Origin: Paludibacter jiangxiensis
GTDB lineage: Bacteria; Bacteroidota; Bacteroidia; Bacteroidales; Paludibacteraceae
Direction: 5' to 3'
DNA length: 64,000 bases
NCBI GenBank assembly: GCA_945897785.1
Contig: CAMDGD010000002.1
Location: forward strand, 1-64,000
Shown: positions 16,219 to 25,866 of the stretch, piece by piece
Position numbering within the stretch: the stretch's first letter is position 1
How the letters are laid out: each line of letters begins with the position of its first letter
Position numbers and translations under genes: made by a program
Notes under the pieces: generated by a model
What the model was told of the DNA's origin: nothing
Databases searched by the model: none
The model's input: the letters and a program-made list of their open reading frames with translations, nothing else

Positions 16219-17565
16219 ATGGAACAACTAATTAAAGACATTTCGAATTTAGTGTACGATGCTTCTCAAATTGACAAAGATCTTTTTGAGCAGTATAATG
16301 TAAAACGGGGCCTCCGTAATGCTGATGGCACCGGAGTATTGGTGGGACTTACCAATGTGGGCGATGTTATTGGCTACAAAAAGGAAGATGGTAAGGTAAT
16401 TCCTGTTCCCGGAGAGCTTCGGTATAGGGGCTATTGCATTGGGAGTTTAGTGCATGGTTGCCAAGCTGAAAAACGCCATGGTTTCGAGGAAACAATTTTT
16501 TTGTTGCTTGCCGGTAGGTTGCCTAATAAAGCCGAATTGGACGAGCTGATGGAGTTTTTAGGTAGACAAGCCGACTTGGACGAGAATATCACCCAAATGA
16601 TTTTAAACCTTAGCGGTAAAGATATGATGAATATGCTTTCTCGTTCGGTATTAGGTTTATATACCTTAGATGAAAAGGCTGAAGATTATTCCTTGTCGAG
16701 CTTAATTCAACAATCGCTAAATCTTATTGCAAAACTTCCTGCTATAGTCGTGTATTCGTATTATAGCATGCAGCATCGTTACAATAGGAAAACATTAAAG
16801 ATTCGTCATCCAAAAGCGGGACTAACTTTTGCCGAGAACTTCTTGTATATGCTTAAGGGGAATACTTATTTGCCTATCGAAGCCGAATTACTCGATTTAG
16901 CCTTAATGCTTCATGCTGATCACGGTGGGGGTAATAATTCTACTTTTGCTACCCGTTTGCTTTCGTCTTCTATGACTGATACTTATTCGGCTATTGCAGC
17001 GGGAATCGGTTCATTAAAAGGCCGTTTGCATGGTGGGGCTAATTTACAGGTGTTGGAAATGATGGAAAATGTTAAAAAGCATGTAAAAAATTGGAATGAT
17101 AAAGAAGAAGTAAAACAGTATTTGCTTAAAATTCTTCGCAAAGAGGCTTATGATAAAACTGGTATAATATATGGGGTGGGACATGCTGTGTATACTATTT
17201 CTGATCCAAGAGCAATTTTATTAAAAGAAAGAGCAAAGTATCTTGCTCAAGAAAAGGGTACCATTGATGAGTATAATTTGTATTGCCTTATTGAAGATTT
17301 AGCGCCTGTGGTATTTGCTGAGTTTAAAGGCGAGGGCATTAAAACGGTTTGTATCAATGTCGATTTTTATTCTGGCTTTGTGTACGAATCTATCAATATC
17401 CCTAAAGAATTATTTACGCCTATTTTTGCAATTTCTCGTATGGCGGGTTGGGCAGCTCATCGCCTTGAAGAGGTTACTTTTTCGTCAAAACGAATTATTC
17501 GTCCGGCATACAAAAACATATTCCCAAATGCAACTGAGGCTTATCCTCCTTTAGATAAACGGTAA
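16219..17565 (+). CDS. gltA: Citrate synthase
   Basis: This enzyme condenses acetyl-CoA with oxaloacetate. The 448-residue protein shows the active-site histidines in LMLHADHGGGNN and YGVGHAVYT and the catalytic aspartate in NVDFYSGFVY, plus GSLKGRLHGGAN. The N-terminus has extra residues compared with the 370-residue archaeal-like type, as in Bacteroides citrate synthases. It stands 237 bases after icd, across a repeat-containing gap, so it may have its own promoter. A strong terminator follows. 2-Methylcitrate synthase activity cannot be excluded, but the acn-icd context favours citrate. Confidence 0.93.
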   Translation: MEQLIKDISNLVYDASQIDKDLFEQYNVKRGLRNADGTGVLVGLTNVGDVIGYKKEDGKVIPVPGELRYRGYCIGSLVHGCQAEKRHGFEETIFLLLAGRLPNKAELDELMEFLGRQADLDENITQMILNLSGKDMMNMLSRSVLGLYTLDEKAEDYSLSSLIQQSLNLIAKLPAIVVYSYYSMQHRYNRKTLKIRHPKAGLTFAENFLYMLKGNTYLPIEAELLDLALMLHADHGGGNNSTFATRLLSSSMTDTYSAIAAGIGSLKGRLHGGANLQVLEMMENVKKHVKNWNDKEEVKQYLLKILRKEAYDKTGIIYGVGHAVYTISDPRAILLKERAKYLAQEKGTIDEYNLYCLIEDLAPVVFAEFKGEGIKTVCINVDFYSGFVYESINIPKELFTPIFAISRMAGWAAHRLEEVTFSSKRIIRPAYKNIFPNATEAYPPLDKR

Positions 17566-17592
17566 AATTTTGTAGGTCTCCTAATCTATTTT

Positions 17593-17638
17593 ACAGCAAA
17601 TGCAAGCAATATTGGCTTTGTGTTTGCTGTTTTTTTTG
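17593..17638 (+). terminator. Intrinsic terminator of gltA
   Basis: ACAGCAAA (17593-17600) pairs with TTTGCTGT (17623-17630), with partial pairing inside, and runs into eight Ts. It lies between gltA and the convergent addB-like gene. Confidence 0.75.
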
Positions 17639-17641
17639 CAG

Positions 17642-20527
17642 TTATCTGCCACACATATTTTTAAAATCACACCAGGTGCATGACTCCCTTTTTTCGGTTT
17701 GTACAAAGGATTCTTTCGGATTAAAGAGCGTTTCTAGTTTTTGAATAAAATGGGTGTCAAACTCTTCAGCTAAGTCTTTGAAGTTGGTAATCTCTTGCAT
17801 ATTCCAGGTAATGATTGGCGAATAATCTTCGTCAATGGCTTTGTTAATATACAAGAGCGCCGGAGCAACGGGTACCGGTTGTTGTTCTGCTAATATTGAT
17901 GCATAAACAAATGCTTGAAACACATAGTTGGCTCGTTTTTTATCTTGATCAAAGAGTGTCTCCATTTGTTTTAGAGTTTCCGGTTTTCCGCCTGTTTTAT
18001 AATCCACTACACGCAATAAACCATTTGTACTGTCGATGCGGTCAACGATTCCTCCAACTTTTACTTTTTTATCTTCCAGGGTAATTATACGGTATTTGCG
18101 TTCTTCTAATCCAATAATGCTAAAGGGACTATGTGTTCTATCTATTCGCAGTAGCCTGTAAATAAAATGTTTAACAATATCAAAGTAGATTAGCTGTTCT
18201 CCGTTGTAATTGCTTCGGGGTGTTGGACGATTAAAATATTCTTTCTCGAAGGATATTTCAATAATTTGCTCAACGTTGTTCTTGTTTACCAAGAAGCGGT
18301 CAATATCGTTTGTATTTACTTCGAAAGGAGCAAAGGGCTTGTCTATATCCGCAGGTAATCTTCCTATTTTTCGATAAATTTGTTCAACGGCATAATGAAA
18401 TACACTGCCTAGAACAGAATTGTCTAAATCGTCGCTAAGTTCTTTTGGTGGCCTTACTTTTTCAATGTATTGCAAGTAAAAACGCAAGCTGCAATCTAAG
18501 TAATTATTAAAGGCAGAGGGAGATATGGTGTTGGCTTCCGGGTTTGTATTTAGATCGTACAGCTGGTATAATTTGCGCAGTAGCTCGGGCGTTTTCTGTA
18601 CAGAAAACAAACGGTTTTTATGCGGACTTTTAGTCGCTTGCAGGTTAATTTGTTCAATTGCTTGCGGGTATTCGGTGAGCAACTGTAGTAAAAATCTACT
18701 CATTTCAGCTTTGCCCGTTTGCTCACTGGCAGTATTGTATATCAATACAATGTTTTCGGCGCGTTGTAATAATCTGTAAAAATAATAGGCATATAGCGAG
18801 TCTTGGTGTTCTATCGTTGTCATGCCAAAAAATTTCCGTATAAAATGCGGAATGAATGAGGAGTCGTTTTCTGATTTTGGCAACACACCCTCGTTTACAC
18901 TCATCAAGCAAACATTTTTAAAGTCCATATTGCGTGTTTCGAGCAAGCCCATTACCTGAAGTCCTTGTGCAGGTTCTCCATGAAATGGAATAGAAGTGCT
19001 TGATAATAATCGTTTTAGTAAACTGAAAAAAGTGGGCTTCTCAATTATTAATTCCCCTGTTGATAGTAAGTCTTTTAAGCGATTTACAGTCTGAAAAGTT
19101 CTAAAAATAGATTCGTTGTATAGTTCGTTGTAGGTATTGTTTGTTGTTTCTTGTAAATTTTTTGCAACGGTTTGTAGTATCTCTACTAAATAGCTAGCCA
19201 GTTCTTTTGTATTTGCCGTTGGTCTAAACAAAAAATCGTTTTGTAATTCTGTTTGGTTGGGGAAAAAAATATTTCCTTTAACTAATGATTGTTGAATGGT
19301 ATGGGCTTGTTTGAAAATTAATCGGATATACGGATGGCGTAAAACGGGTAATACAAAATGATACCGAAAACGATTTTTCTTTTCGTCAATGCCTTTTAAT
19401 TGCAGATCGGTAAGGGCTGTTAGTAATGAGTAAACAGGAGTTTGTGCCAGGGGAAAGCCCATGGTAATATTTACATTTTCGACTTCCGAGGGTATGGCGT
19501 GCATTACTGCTTGCAGGTTTTGTTCGTTGCATAAAACGATGCCTGAGTCGGGCTTGCTGAATCCTTCGGGGTAGTTTAAGCTGCTTATCCATTCCGGAAT
19601 ATACCCTGCCTGGGCTGTTTCGGAAGGAGCAGCAACTAGGCGAATTTTTTTGCTCATATCTGTCAGACTACTACAGGAAAAATCCGGAAAATTATTTCCA
19701 AATAGCTTGATATTATCGCGCATAAATCTTCCGGCTTCATGCATCTCGGTCATGTAATAATCATCATAATCCCAAAAGAAGAGTGCTTTGTTGTGCTGTT
19801 TTAGAAATTTAAAAAACTGTTTTTCACATTCAGTGAGCACATTAAAGCCAACAAAAACATAGGTGTTTTGTGCAAAACAATTGATGCCTTTTTCTTGCAA
19901 ATTTTCGATTACCGACCTAAACAGCATGCCTTCGTAAGCAATACCGGCTGTTTGTAATGTATTTTTAAACGAACGATAAACAGCTCCTAAATTACTCCAA
20001 ATAGAAAAGAATGCACTTTTTAGCTCACTGCGGTTGCTGGTAATGTCGTTAAAAAATCGTTCAATAATTGCCCATTGTTTCTTATCGAGGTGTTCAAAAT
20101 CATCTTTTAATTTATCCAATTCGGCGAGGTTAGAAAACAACTGTGCTTCGTTCACTAGGTTTTTGTCTATATCTTGAAAATCGCTTAATAGAATCTCTCC
20201 GAAAGCATAAAATTCGTCAAATTGTTCTATTGCTTGTTGGTCATTTTTTTTGTTGAATATAGATATATAGCAATAATACAATTCAGTAAGCAATTTTAGC
20301 GGGTCGGCAATTTGTAGGTCTGATGCCTCTTGAAACAGCTCGTCGATGCTTTTGTATGTGGGAGCCCATATTGGACTTCCTTCCTTTTGGCAGAGCGCCT
20401 CGTTCAGAAATAAGCGCGCTCGAATATTTGGGAAAACCACGGTTATTTTTGATAAATCATTGCCATAGGCTTGTTTAAGCTTATCGGCAACTTGCTCCAG
20501 AAAAGTTTGTTGTAAGTTTGTTGTCAT
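17642..20527 (-). CDS. addB: AddB-like PD-(D/E)XK nuclease subunit of a double-strand-break repair complex
   Basis: The 961-residue protein has a degenerate helicase-like body without a P-loop (it starts ...ITVVFPNIRARLFLNEAL) and a C-terminal RecB-type nuclease. Motifs visible are CSLRFYLQYIEKV, the GSVFHYAVEQIY helix, the catalytic GLLRVVDYKTGG, and the C-terminal CTWCDFKNMCGR. One upstream Cys plus these three give the C...CxxCxxxxxC pattern of the AddB iron-sulfur staple. With the AddA-like gene at 21380-24631 it should process broken DNA ends for RecA loading. Its ATG shares one base with the stop of the preceding gene (TAATG), so translation is coupled. AddB assignment rests on architecture; sequence similarity to Firmicutes AddB is weak. 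Confidence 0.85.
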   Translation of the reverse strand: MTTNLQQTFLEQVADKLKQAYGNDLSKITVVFPNIRARLFLNEALCQKEGSPIWAPTYKSIDELFQEASDLQIADPLKLLTELYYCYISIFNKKNDQQAIEQFDEFYAFGEILLSDFQDIDKNLVNEAQLFSNLAELDKLKDDFEHLDKKQWAIIERFFNDITSNRSELKSAFFSIWSNLGAVYRSFKNTLQTAGIAYEGMLFRSVIENLQEKGINCFAQNTYVFVGFNVLTECEKQFFKFLKQHNKALFFWDYDDYYMTEMHEAGRFMRDNIKLFGNNFPDFSCSSLTDMSKKIRLVAAPSETAQAGYIPEWISSLNYPEGFSKPDSGIVLCNEQNLQAVMHAIPSEVENVNITMGFPLAQTPVYSLLTALTDLQLKGIDEKKNRFRYHFVLPVLRHPYIRLIFKQAHTIQQSLVKGNIFFPNQTELQNDFLFRPTANTKELASYLVEILQTVAKNLQETTNNTYNELYNESIFRTFQTVNRLKDLLSTGELIIEKPTFFSLLKRLLSSTSIPFHGEPAQGLQVMGLLETRNMDFKNVCLMSVNEGVLPKSENDSSFIPHFIRKFFGMTTIEHQDSLYAYYFYRLLQRAENIVLIYNTASEQTGKAEMSRFLLQLLTEYPQAIEQINLQATKSPHKNRLFSVQKTPELLRKLYQLYDLNTNPEANTISPSAFNNYLDCSLRFYLQYIEKVRPPKELSDDLDNSVLGSVFHYAVEQIYRKIGRLPADIDKPFAPFEVNTNDIDRFLVNKNNVEQIIEISFEKEYFNRPTPRSNYNGEQLIYFDIVKHFIYRLLRIDRTHSPFSIIGLEERKYRIITLEDKKVKVGGIVDRIDSTNGLLRVVDYKTGGKPETLKQMETLFDQDKKRANYVFQAFVYASILAEQQPVPVAPALLYINKAIDEDYSPIITWNMQEITNFKDLAEEFDTHFIQKLETLFNPKESFVQTEKRESCTWCDFKNMCGR

Positions 20528-21375
20528 TAGTGCAATGCTTGTACGGTTATAATTGCTTCTTGTAAGTTGTTGGTTGTTCTTTTCTTAATATGCAATTGAA
20601 TGGTTTTTTGTTTGTTGTAAAATTCATAATCTAACGATAGATAGTTTGGGTCGTAAAGTTTTTTGTTTACAACCGTTAAGTATTTCCTAAGAAGTTGCTC
20701 TTTGTTTGTTAAATCAACTTTTTGTATCAACACTTCTTCTTTATAGCTGATTTTTTTACTCTCTTTGCGCACATTGTTGTACTTGTTAAATACAACAGTT
20801 TCTCCTTTTTTATCTAGGTATAATTGCTTTAGGGTGTCTCCTTGTTTGTCGTAATAGGTTTTTATTTGATAGTCGTATCCATGCAGCATTTTTTCGTAAG
20901 ATTTAAATGCCATCATGGTATGTACTTTTCCGTAATCTGTAATAGTATCTCGGTGAATGTATTTTGACTCGCCACTATGCTTAGGTTGCTTATTATCGGT
21001 TAATACCGATTTTGCCAAGCGATGGTAGCTATCATAATGCAATAGCTCGTATTTACTTAGTGTATTATTGTCGTACCATCTTCTAATACTGTCGTTTCCC
21101 TGTTGGTTTAGCAAGGTTTCTTGTACGGTTACTGTGTTGTTTTTATTGTATTGTTTGTTTTGATAGATACCCAATGTAACATTCTTGTTTATAACTGTTG
21201 AGTCAACAAAGCTAATTTCAAAGATTTTTGATTTAAGGGCAAAACGATATCGGTAACTGATAGTTCTCTGCTCAGCCTTGTACTGTTTGTTTGCTACAGT
21301 AAAAACTGCTTGAGCCTTTGCTGTAAGTACAAAAATCATCATAAAAAAGAGTAGCCCAAATGTAGTATTCCTCAT
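20527..21375 (-). CDS. Secreted protein of unknown function between addA and addB
   Basis: This 282-residue protein begins with a signal peptide (RNTTFGLLFFMMIFVLTAKAQA). The remainder is lysine- and tyrosine-rich with many short beta strands, including several copies of a YDxxxxLxK type pattern (YDNNTLSKYELLHYDSYHRLAKS). That resembles the MORN/Rhs-like antitoxin-type repeats of Bacteroidota periplasmic proteins, but I cannot assign a family. The gene starts 4 bases before addA ends in transcription order and overlaps addB by one base. It is therefore embedded in the addAB operon although its product leaves the cytoplasm. No function is claimed. Confidence 0.7.
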   Translation of the reverse strand: MRNTTFGLLFFMMIFVLTAKAQAVFTVANKQYKAEQRTISYRYRFALKSKIFEISFVDSTVINKNVTLGIYQNKQYNKNNTVTVQETLLNQQGNDSIRRWYDNNTLSKYELLHYDSYHRLAKSVLTDNKQPKHSGESKYIHRDTITDYGKVHTMMAFKSYEKMLHGYDYQIKTYYDKQGDTLKQLYLDKKGETVVFNKYNNVRKESKKISYKEEVLIQKVDLTNKEQLLRKYLTVVNKKLYDPNYLSLDYEFYNKQKTIQLHIKKRTTNNLQEAIITVQALH

Positions 21376-21379
21376 CAGT

Positions 21380-24300
21380 TTAAATCTGTACTATTGTATT
21401 GTTGTTTACATACCACAAAAATCCGCTTACTTCTTGGTATCCCATTTTTTGTAACAAATGGATGTAGGCTGCTACTTGTTCTTTATGTGTATTTTTGGGT
21501 ATTCCGAATTTATAATCGACCACAATTACTTCGTTATTACTTACCATTACCCTATCTGGCTTTCGGGTTTGTGTTTGCCCTTGGCTATCTTTATAAAGCA
21601 TGGTACACTCGTTAAATAAGATGTATTTAGCACTAAACCAATCGCTTACAGCAGCATCTTTTATAGCTTTTCGTATCTTTTTGCTATAGTCGGCTTGTTG
21701 GTCTCTATTAATTACACCTTCAAAAATGAGTGTTTCAATGGCTTTCTCTATATCCGTTTCGGTATGAATAATCGAAAACAAGCGATGCATTAAATTGCCT
21801 TGTTGTATATAACTGTTTTCTTGTGGGGCTTCGCCGGTATCTAAAAAAACTTTCGATTTATTACTTTGTTTAAAGATGGTTTTGTCTTGCCTTAGTTGTT
21901 CCGAAACAAAATCGACCTGTACGCTGTTATGTTGTTTTTTATTTTTGAGCATATTGCTCGATTCGCTTTTCTTTTCTTTGCCGGCATCAATTTTTCCAAG
22001 CTGATATTGAGAAAGCTCTTCGTTGTAGCTACCCGGTAAATGAGCCACTACATTGCTTAGGAGTTTAGGCATAGTTATGCTTTTTCCGTTTGGTTTCTCC
22101 TTGAGTTTTTTGCTAATTAGGAGCAGGTTATTTTCGGCGCGTGTAAAAGCCACATAGGCTAGGTTGAGGTTGTCCATAAAAAGCTGCCGGGTTTCTTCAA
22201 AAAACTCTTCGTAGAAGCAAGAATTTTTCATTCTTTTTGTATGGTTCACCGGTAGTAATTCTAAATTAAATGGGGCTTCTTTTTTCTTACACCATACAAT
22301 TTTTGATTTAGAATCATCAAACTTCCAATCGCAAAATGGAACAATAACGGTATGAAATTGTAGGCCTTTTGATTTGTGAATAGTCATTGCCCGCACCCCT
22401 TCGAGTCCGGTTTCGTTTGCTATCGATTTTTGTTGCAATTCCTCTTCCCAATAGCTAAGAAATGCCGTAATGTCGGAGGGGTTTTGCTGTAAGTATGTCT
22501 GTAAATAATCTAAAAAAGTATAGATATAAGCCGACTGGTTTTTAAGATTATGTAGTTCAAAAACTTGGTATATATGCAATATAAGCTCATGCAAAGGCAT
22601 TATTTCCAATTGGCTCAAGTCGTTTCTACGAAAACCTTCGGGTAAAAGTAGGTTGATATCTTCGTTAAGTAAGCGGTGCATATCTATTGATGTGGTGCTT
22701 TTGCTTTCTTGCCACATCATTAATAACTGTGCACGGGGAACAGGATTTTCCCAGTCGGCTAAGCTTCGTAAGGCTTCGATAATAATTTTTAGGGTTTGCG
22801 ATGCGCATAGCTGAAAAGCATCGTTCGAAACAATATCCAAGTAGTGCTTTTTTGCTAATTCGGGGTACTGGTCTTTAGCCAAAGCAAGGTGATTAGCAAC
22901 AGTAATAATTCCCTTATTATCTCGTAGTAAGATGCAAATTTGTGTTGGTTCCACCCCTGCATCGTGTAACTGTTGTAGCTTTTCGAGTAACACAGCAAGC
23001 ATTGCATCATCTTTCTCTTCGGGTAATACTAGGTCGATAGACACAAAGCCTTCTTTTGCCTCCTCTTTGGGTAGTTGAACTACACCTTCTTCGCTATAAG
23101 CTGTTGTGAATGGTGTGTCAATTTCGTTACCAAATAGCTCTTTTACATCAGCATCAAGTTGTTTGCCGGCTAAAACAAAAAAGCTGTTGTTAAACTCAAC
23201 AATATGCCGTTTGCTTCGGTAGTTTTTATCCAGCGATTTTGTATTTGTTTGTATTTCTTGTGTAATGTTGTTTAGGATATTCCAATCGCCGTTTCTCCAA
23301 CGGTAAATCGATTGTTTTACATCGCCCACAAGCATGCTAAAATTGTTGTTGCTAATTATTTCAGATAACAATGATTTGAAGTTTTGCCACTGCAAACGAG
23401 AGGTATCTTGAAATTCATCAATCATTACATGTTTTATTTCGCCCCCAATTTTTTCGAAAACAAACGAGGCATCAGAATCGTCAATTACTTCGTTAAGTAA
23501 CAAAGCTGTTTGCGAAAGCATAAAGCGGTTATTTTCTTTGTTTAGGGCTTCCATTTTTAGGGCTATATCCCAAAGCAAGCTAAGTTGATGGATGTTTTTG
23601 AGGAGTAAAAGAGATCCGTTGTACTCAAAGATATGTGCTAAACGATAGGTTTCGGTTTTGGATAGTAACGCAAATAGATGGGTTTCAACTAATTGAACAA
23701 GTGCTTGTTTGCGGTCTTTTTTTGTCGATGATTTGATCCATTTTTCGGGCAATTCTAAGCATTTCATCAAACCTACCTTTAGTAATTCCTCGTCGTCGAA
23801 GGTATTCGCTGTCAATTTTGTAAAATAGGCCATAACAGCGCCACCTTTTCCGCCCCCACCAAATTCCGTATTATCAATATCGAGTTCTTCTACAGTAGCA
23901 AAAAATTCTTTAGCAAAGCCATGCATTTTTGTTTCAAATCTTTTGGTCAGGCTTTGATGGGTGTTAATCATCTCATCAATCAACTCAGGATTATCTTCAA
24001 ACTGCTTTCGTAGCGCCATTTCGTGTTCCTGAAAAAATTCGTTGAAGATGTTCATTCCAAACGATTCTAATTCCCTGTCAATACGCCAACTGCTACCCAT
24101 CTCAATTTTTTGTTCAATATAGCGGCTTATCCATGCTAGCAGTTTTTTGTCCTCGTTCGATTTTTCAATCATTTCTTTCACTGCTTCTTCAATAACGCGC
24201 TTGGTATTTAGTTCTATACTAAATTTCGACCCTTTGCCCAATTCGCGAGCTAAATTACGCAATACCCGCTGAAAGAAACCGTCTATTGTACCTACATGAA

Positions 24301-24631
24301 ATCGGCTGTAATCGTGTAGTATCCGTTGAAGTAAGTGCTTGGCTTTTGATTGAATGGTAGCCTCGTTCATAACTTGTCCGCTTTCAGATAAGGCACTTTG
24401 TACAGAGGTTAAAAAGAATTGGCTTTCGGCTAGTCCGCTAGCTAAGCCATATAACTCAGCAATAATGCGGTCTTTCATTTCTCCGGTGGCATCTTTTGTA
24501 AAGGTTACCGCCAAAATGCTTCGGTGAGGGTCGGCTTCTTTGCTGATTAAGAGTTGTTTGATGTATTCTACCGCCAGCGTGTATGTTTTTCCCGATCCGG
24601 CAGAGGCTTTGTATGTAAGAAAGTGTATCAA
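21380..24631 (-). CDS. addA: AddA-like UvrD-family helicase-nuclease
   Basis: The 1083-residue protein starts with a Walker A ASAGSGKTYTLA at residues 9-20. UvrD/RecB helicase motifs follow: VTFTKDATGEMKDRI (Ia), MIDEFQDTSRLQW (II), VGDVKQSIYRWR (III), LDKNYRSKRHIV (IV), RAMTIHKSKGLQF (V) and YVAFTRAENNLLL (VI). The C-terminus carries a RecB-type nuclease core ending in VIVVDYKFG. It is the motor/nuclease partner of the AddB-like protein encoded two genes downstream. It is divergent from the DUF456 gene at 24759. Confidence 0.9.
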   Translation of the reverse strand: MIHFLTYKASAGSGKTYTLAVEYIKQLLISKEADPHRSILAVTFTKDATGEMKDRIIAELYGLASGLAESQFFLTSVQSALSESGQVMNEATIQSKAKHLLQRILHDYSRFHVGTIDGFFQRVLRNLARELGKGSKFSIELNTKRVIEEAVKEMIEKSNEDKKLLAWISRYIEQKIEMGSSWRIDRELESFGMNIFNEFFQEHEMALRKQFEDNPELIDEMINTHQSLTKRFETKMHGFAKEFFATVEELDIDNTEFGGGGKGGAVMAYFTKLTANTFDDEELLKVGLMKCLELPEKWIKSSTKKDRKQALVQLVETHLFALLSKTETYRLAHIFEYNGSLLLLKNIHQLSLLWDIALKMEALNKENNRFMLSQTALLLNEVIDDSDASFVFEKIGGEIKHVMIDEFQDTSRLQWQNFKSLLSEIISNNNFSMLVGDVKQSIYRWRNGDWNILNNITQEIQTNTKSLDKNYRSKRHIVEFNNSFFVLAGKQLDADVKELFGNEIDTPFTTAYSEEGVVQLPKEEAKEGFVSIDLVLPEEKDDAMLAVLLEKLQQLHDAGVEPTQICILLRDNKGIITVANHLALAKDQYPELAKKHYLDIVSNDAFQLCASQTLKIIIEALRSLADWENPVPRAQLLMMWQESKSTTSIDMHRLLNEDINLLLPEGFRRNDLSQLEIMPLHELILHIYQVFELHNLKNQSAYIYTFLDYLQTYLQQNPSDITAFLSYWEEELQQKSIANETGLEGVRAMTIHKSKGLQFHTVIVPFCDWKFDDSKSKIVWCKKKEAPFNLELLPVNHTKRMKNSCFYEEFFEETRQLFMDNLNLAYVAFTRAENNLLLISKKLKEKPNGKSITMPKLLSNVVAHLPGSYNEELSQYQLGKIDAGKEKKSESSNMLKNKKQHNSVQVDFVSEQLRQDKTIFKQSNKSKVFLDTGEAPQENSYIQQGNLMHRLFSIIHTETDIEKAIETLIFEGVINRDQQADYSKKIRKAIKDAAVSDWFSAKYILFNECTMLYKDSQGQTQTRKPDRVMVSNNEVIVVDYKFGIPKNTHKEQVAAYIHLLQKMGYQEVSGFLWYVNNNTIVQI

Positions 24632-24758
24632 TTTTGTATGCGTATTATTATTGCCGTTGCTTAGGCAAGTTATTCATTAACACTATTTTTCGCTTTAATT
24701 CTTTTGCAAAATAAGAATAAAAAACGATATTTACGGTAATTATTTATAAACAGGCGCT

Positions 24759-25259
24759 ATGGACTATTTTTTGATTATTGTTGGTGCAATTTTAATTATA
24801 GCCGGTATTCTAGGTTGTTTTTTGCCTGTGTTACCCGGCCCGCCAATTAGTTATTTGGGAATTTTACTGTTGCACTTTACCCAGAGGGCTGAGTTCTCTT
24901 TAGAGTTTTTGTTGTTTTTTGGTATTGCAGTGCTATTGGTGCAGGTGCTCGATTATTTTGTGCCTATATGGGGCACAAAGAAATTTGGTGGTGGTAGTCG
25001 TGGTGCCTGGGGTAGTGCTTTTGGTGTAATAGCAGGCTTATTTATTTTACCCCCTTGGGGAATCATTATTTTCCCTTTTTTAGGAGCTGTTATTGGTGAG
25101 TTAAGCGACGGAAAACCGCTTACTTTAGCAGTAAAAGGTGGATTAGGTGCTTTTCTAGGTTTTTTGGTAGGGGTGCTTTTTAAATTAGCCCTCTCTCTTG
25201 TTTTGGCGTATTTCTTTTTTAAAAATGTTGCTTTCTTTATTTGGCAAGCGCTTTCGTAA
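24759..25259 (+). CDS. DUF456 family membrane protein
   Basis: The 166-residue protein is almost entirely hydrophobic, with about four to five membrane segments. Characteristic DUF456 features are the early GCFLPVLPGPPISYLGILLL, WGTKKFGGGSRGAWGS, and the glycine-rich PFLGAVIGEL. The family is common in Bacteroidota and Actinobacteria; its function is unknown. It stands alone between divergent addA and convergent DJ-1 genes. Confidence 0.85.
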   Translation: MDYFLIIVGAILIIAGILGCFLPVLPGPPISYLGILLLHFTQRAEFSLEFLLFFGIAVLLVQVLDYFVPIWGTKKFGGGSRGAWGSAFGVIAGLFILPPWGIIIFPFLGAVIGELSDGKPLTLAVKGGLGAFLGFLVGVLFKLALSLVLAYFFFKNVAFFIWQALS

Positions 25260-25314
25260 TAATTGGGTACTAAGTACTCTTCAATAAGATAGATAAGTAT
25301 TTAAAAACAGGCTG

Positions 25315-25863
25315 TTAGTCAACAATCATTCCTTGGGCTAATTCCGTTGCAGTTTTTTTTCCTTTAAGAATTTCTACAAGTGTTAGCGAAAAAGCGATAG
25401 CTGCACCAGGGCCTTTTCCGGTAATAATATTGTCGGTGCATACAACTCGTTGGTCAGTAATATTGGCGTCAATTAAAAACTTCTCGAAACCGGGGTAGCA
25501 AACCGCATCTTTGTTTTTAAGTAGGTGCATTTTGCCCAATACCAACGGTGCAGCACAAATGGCCGCAAGGTATTTGTTTGCTTGATGGTAGGTTTGTATA
25601 AGCTCTTTTAGAGGTAAGTACCCATCTAAGTTAGCACTTCCGGGCATGCCACCGGGCAAAACCAATGCCTGTCCTTGGCTAAAATCTGTATCTTCAAATA
25701 ACTGGTCGGCCTCTACGGCAATGTTATGCGCTCCAAGCACTTTTTTTTGTCCGCTGATAGATACCGTAACCGTATGTAACGAAGCTCTACGCAAGACATC
25801 GATAATTGTAATAGCTTCAATCTCTTCGAATCCATCGGCTAAAAAAACATAAATACTATGCAT
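25315..25863 (-). CDS. DJ-1/PfpI family protein (YajL/ThiJ-like)
   Basis: The 182-residue flavodoxin-like protein has the conserved early Glu (FLADGFEEIEAI), the nucleophilic-elbow cysteine in LAAICAAPLVLG, and PGGMPGSANL. These match the DJ-1 group of bacterial proteins (YajL, about 190 residues). Members have been linked to protein/nucleotide deglycation or oxidative stress. It starts 3 bases after the TonB-like gene, as the last gene of that operon. Confidence 0.9.
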   Translation of the reverse strand: MHSIYVFLADGFEEIEAITIIDVLRRASLHTVTVSISGQKKVLGAHNIAVEADQLFEDTDFSQGQALVLPGGMPGSANLDGYLPLKELIQTYHQANKYLAAICAAPLVLGKMHLLKNKDAVCYPGFEKFLIDANITDQRVVCTDNIITGKGPGAAIAFSLTLVEILKGKKTATELAQGMIVD

Positions 25864-25866
25864 GGG

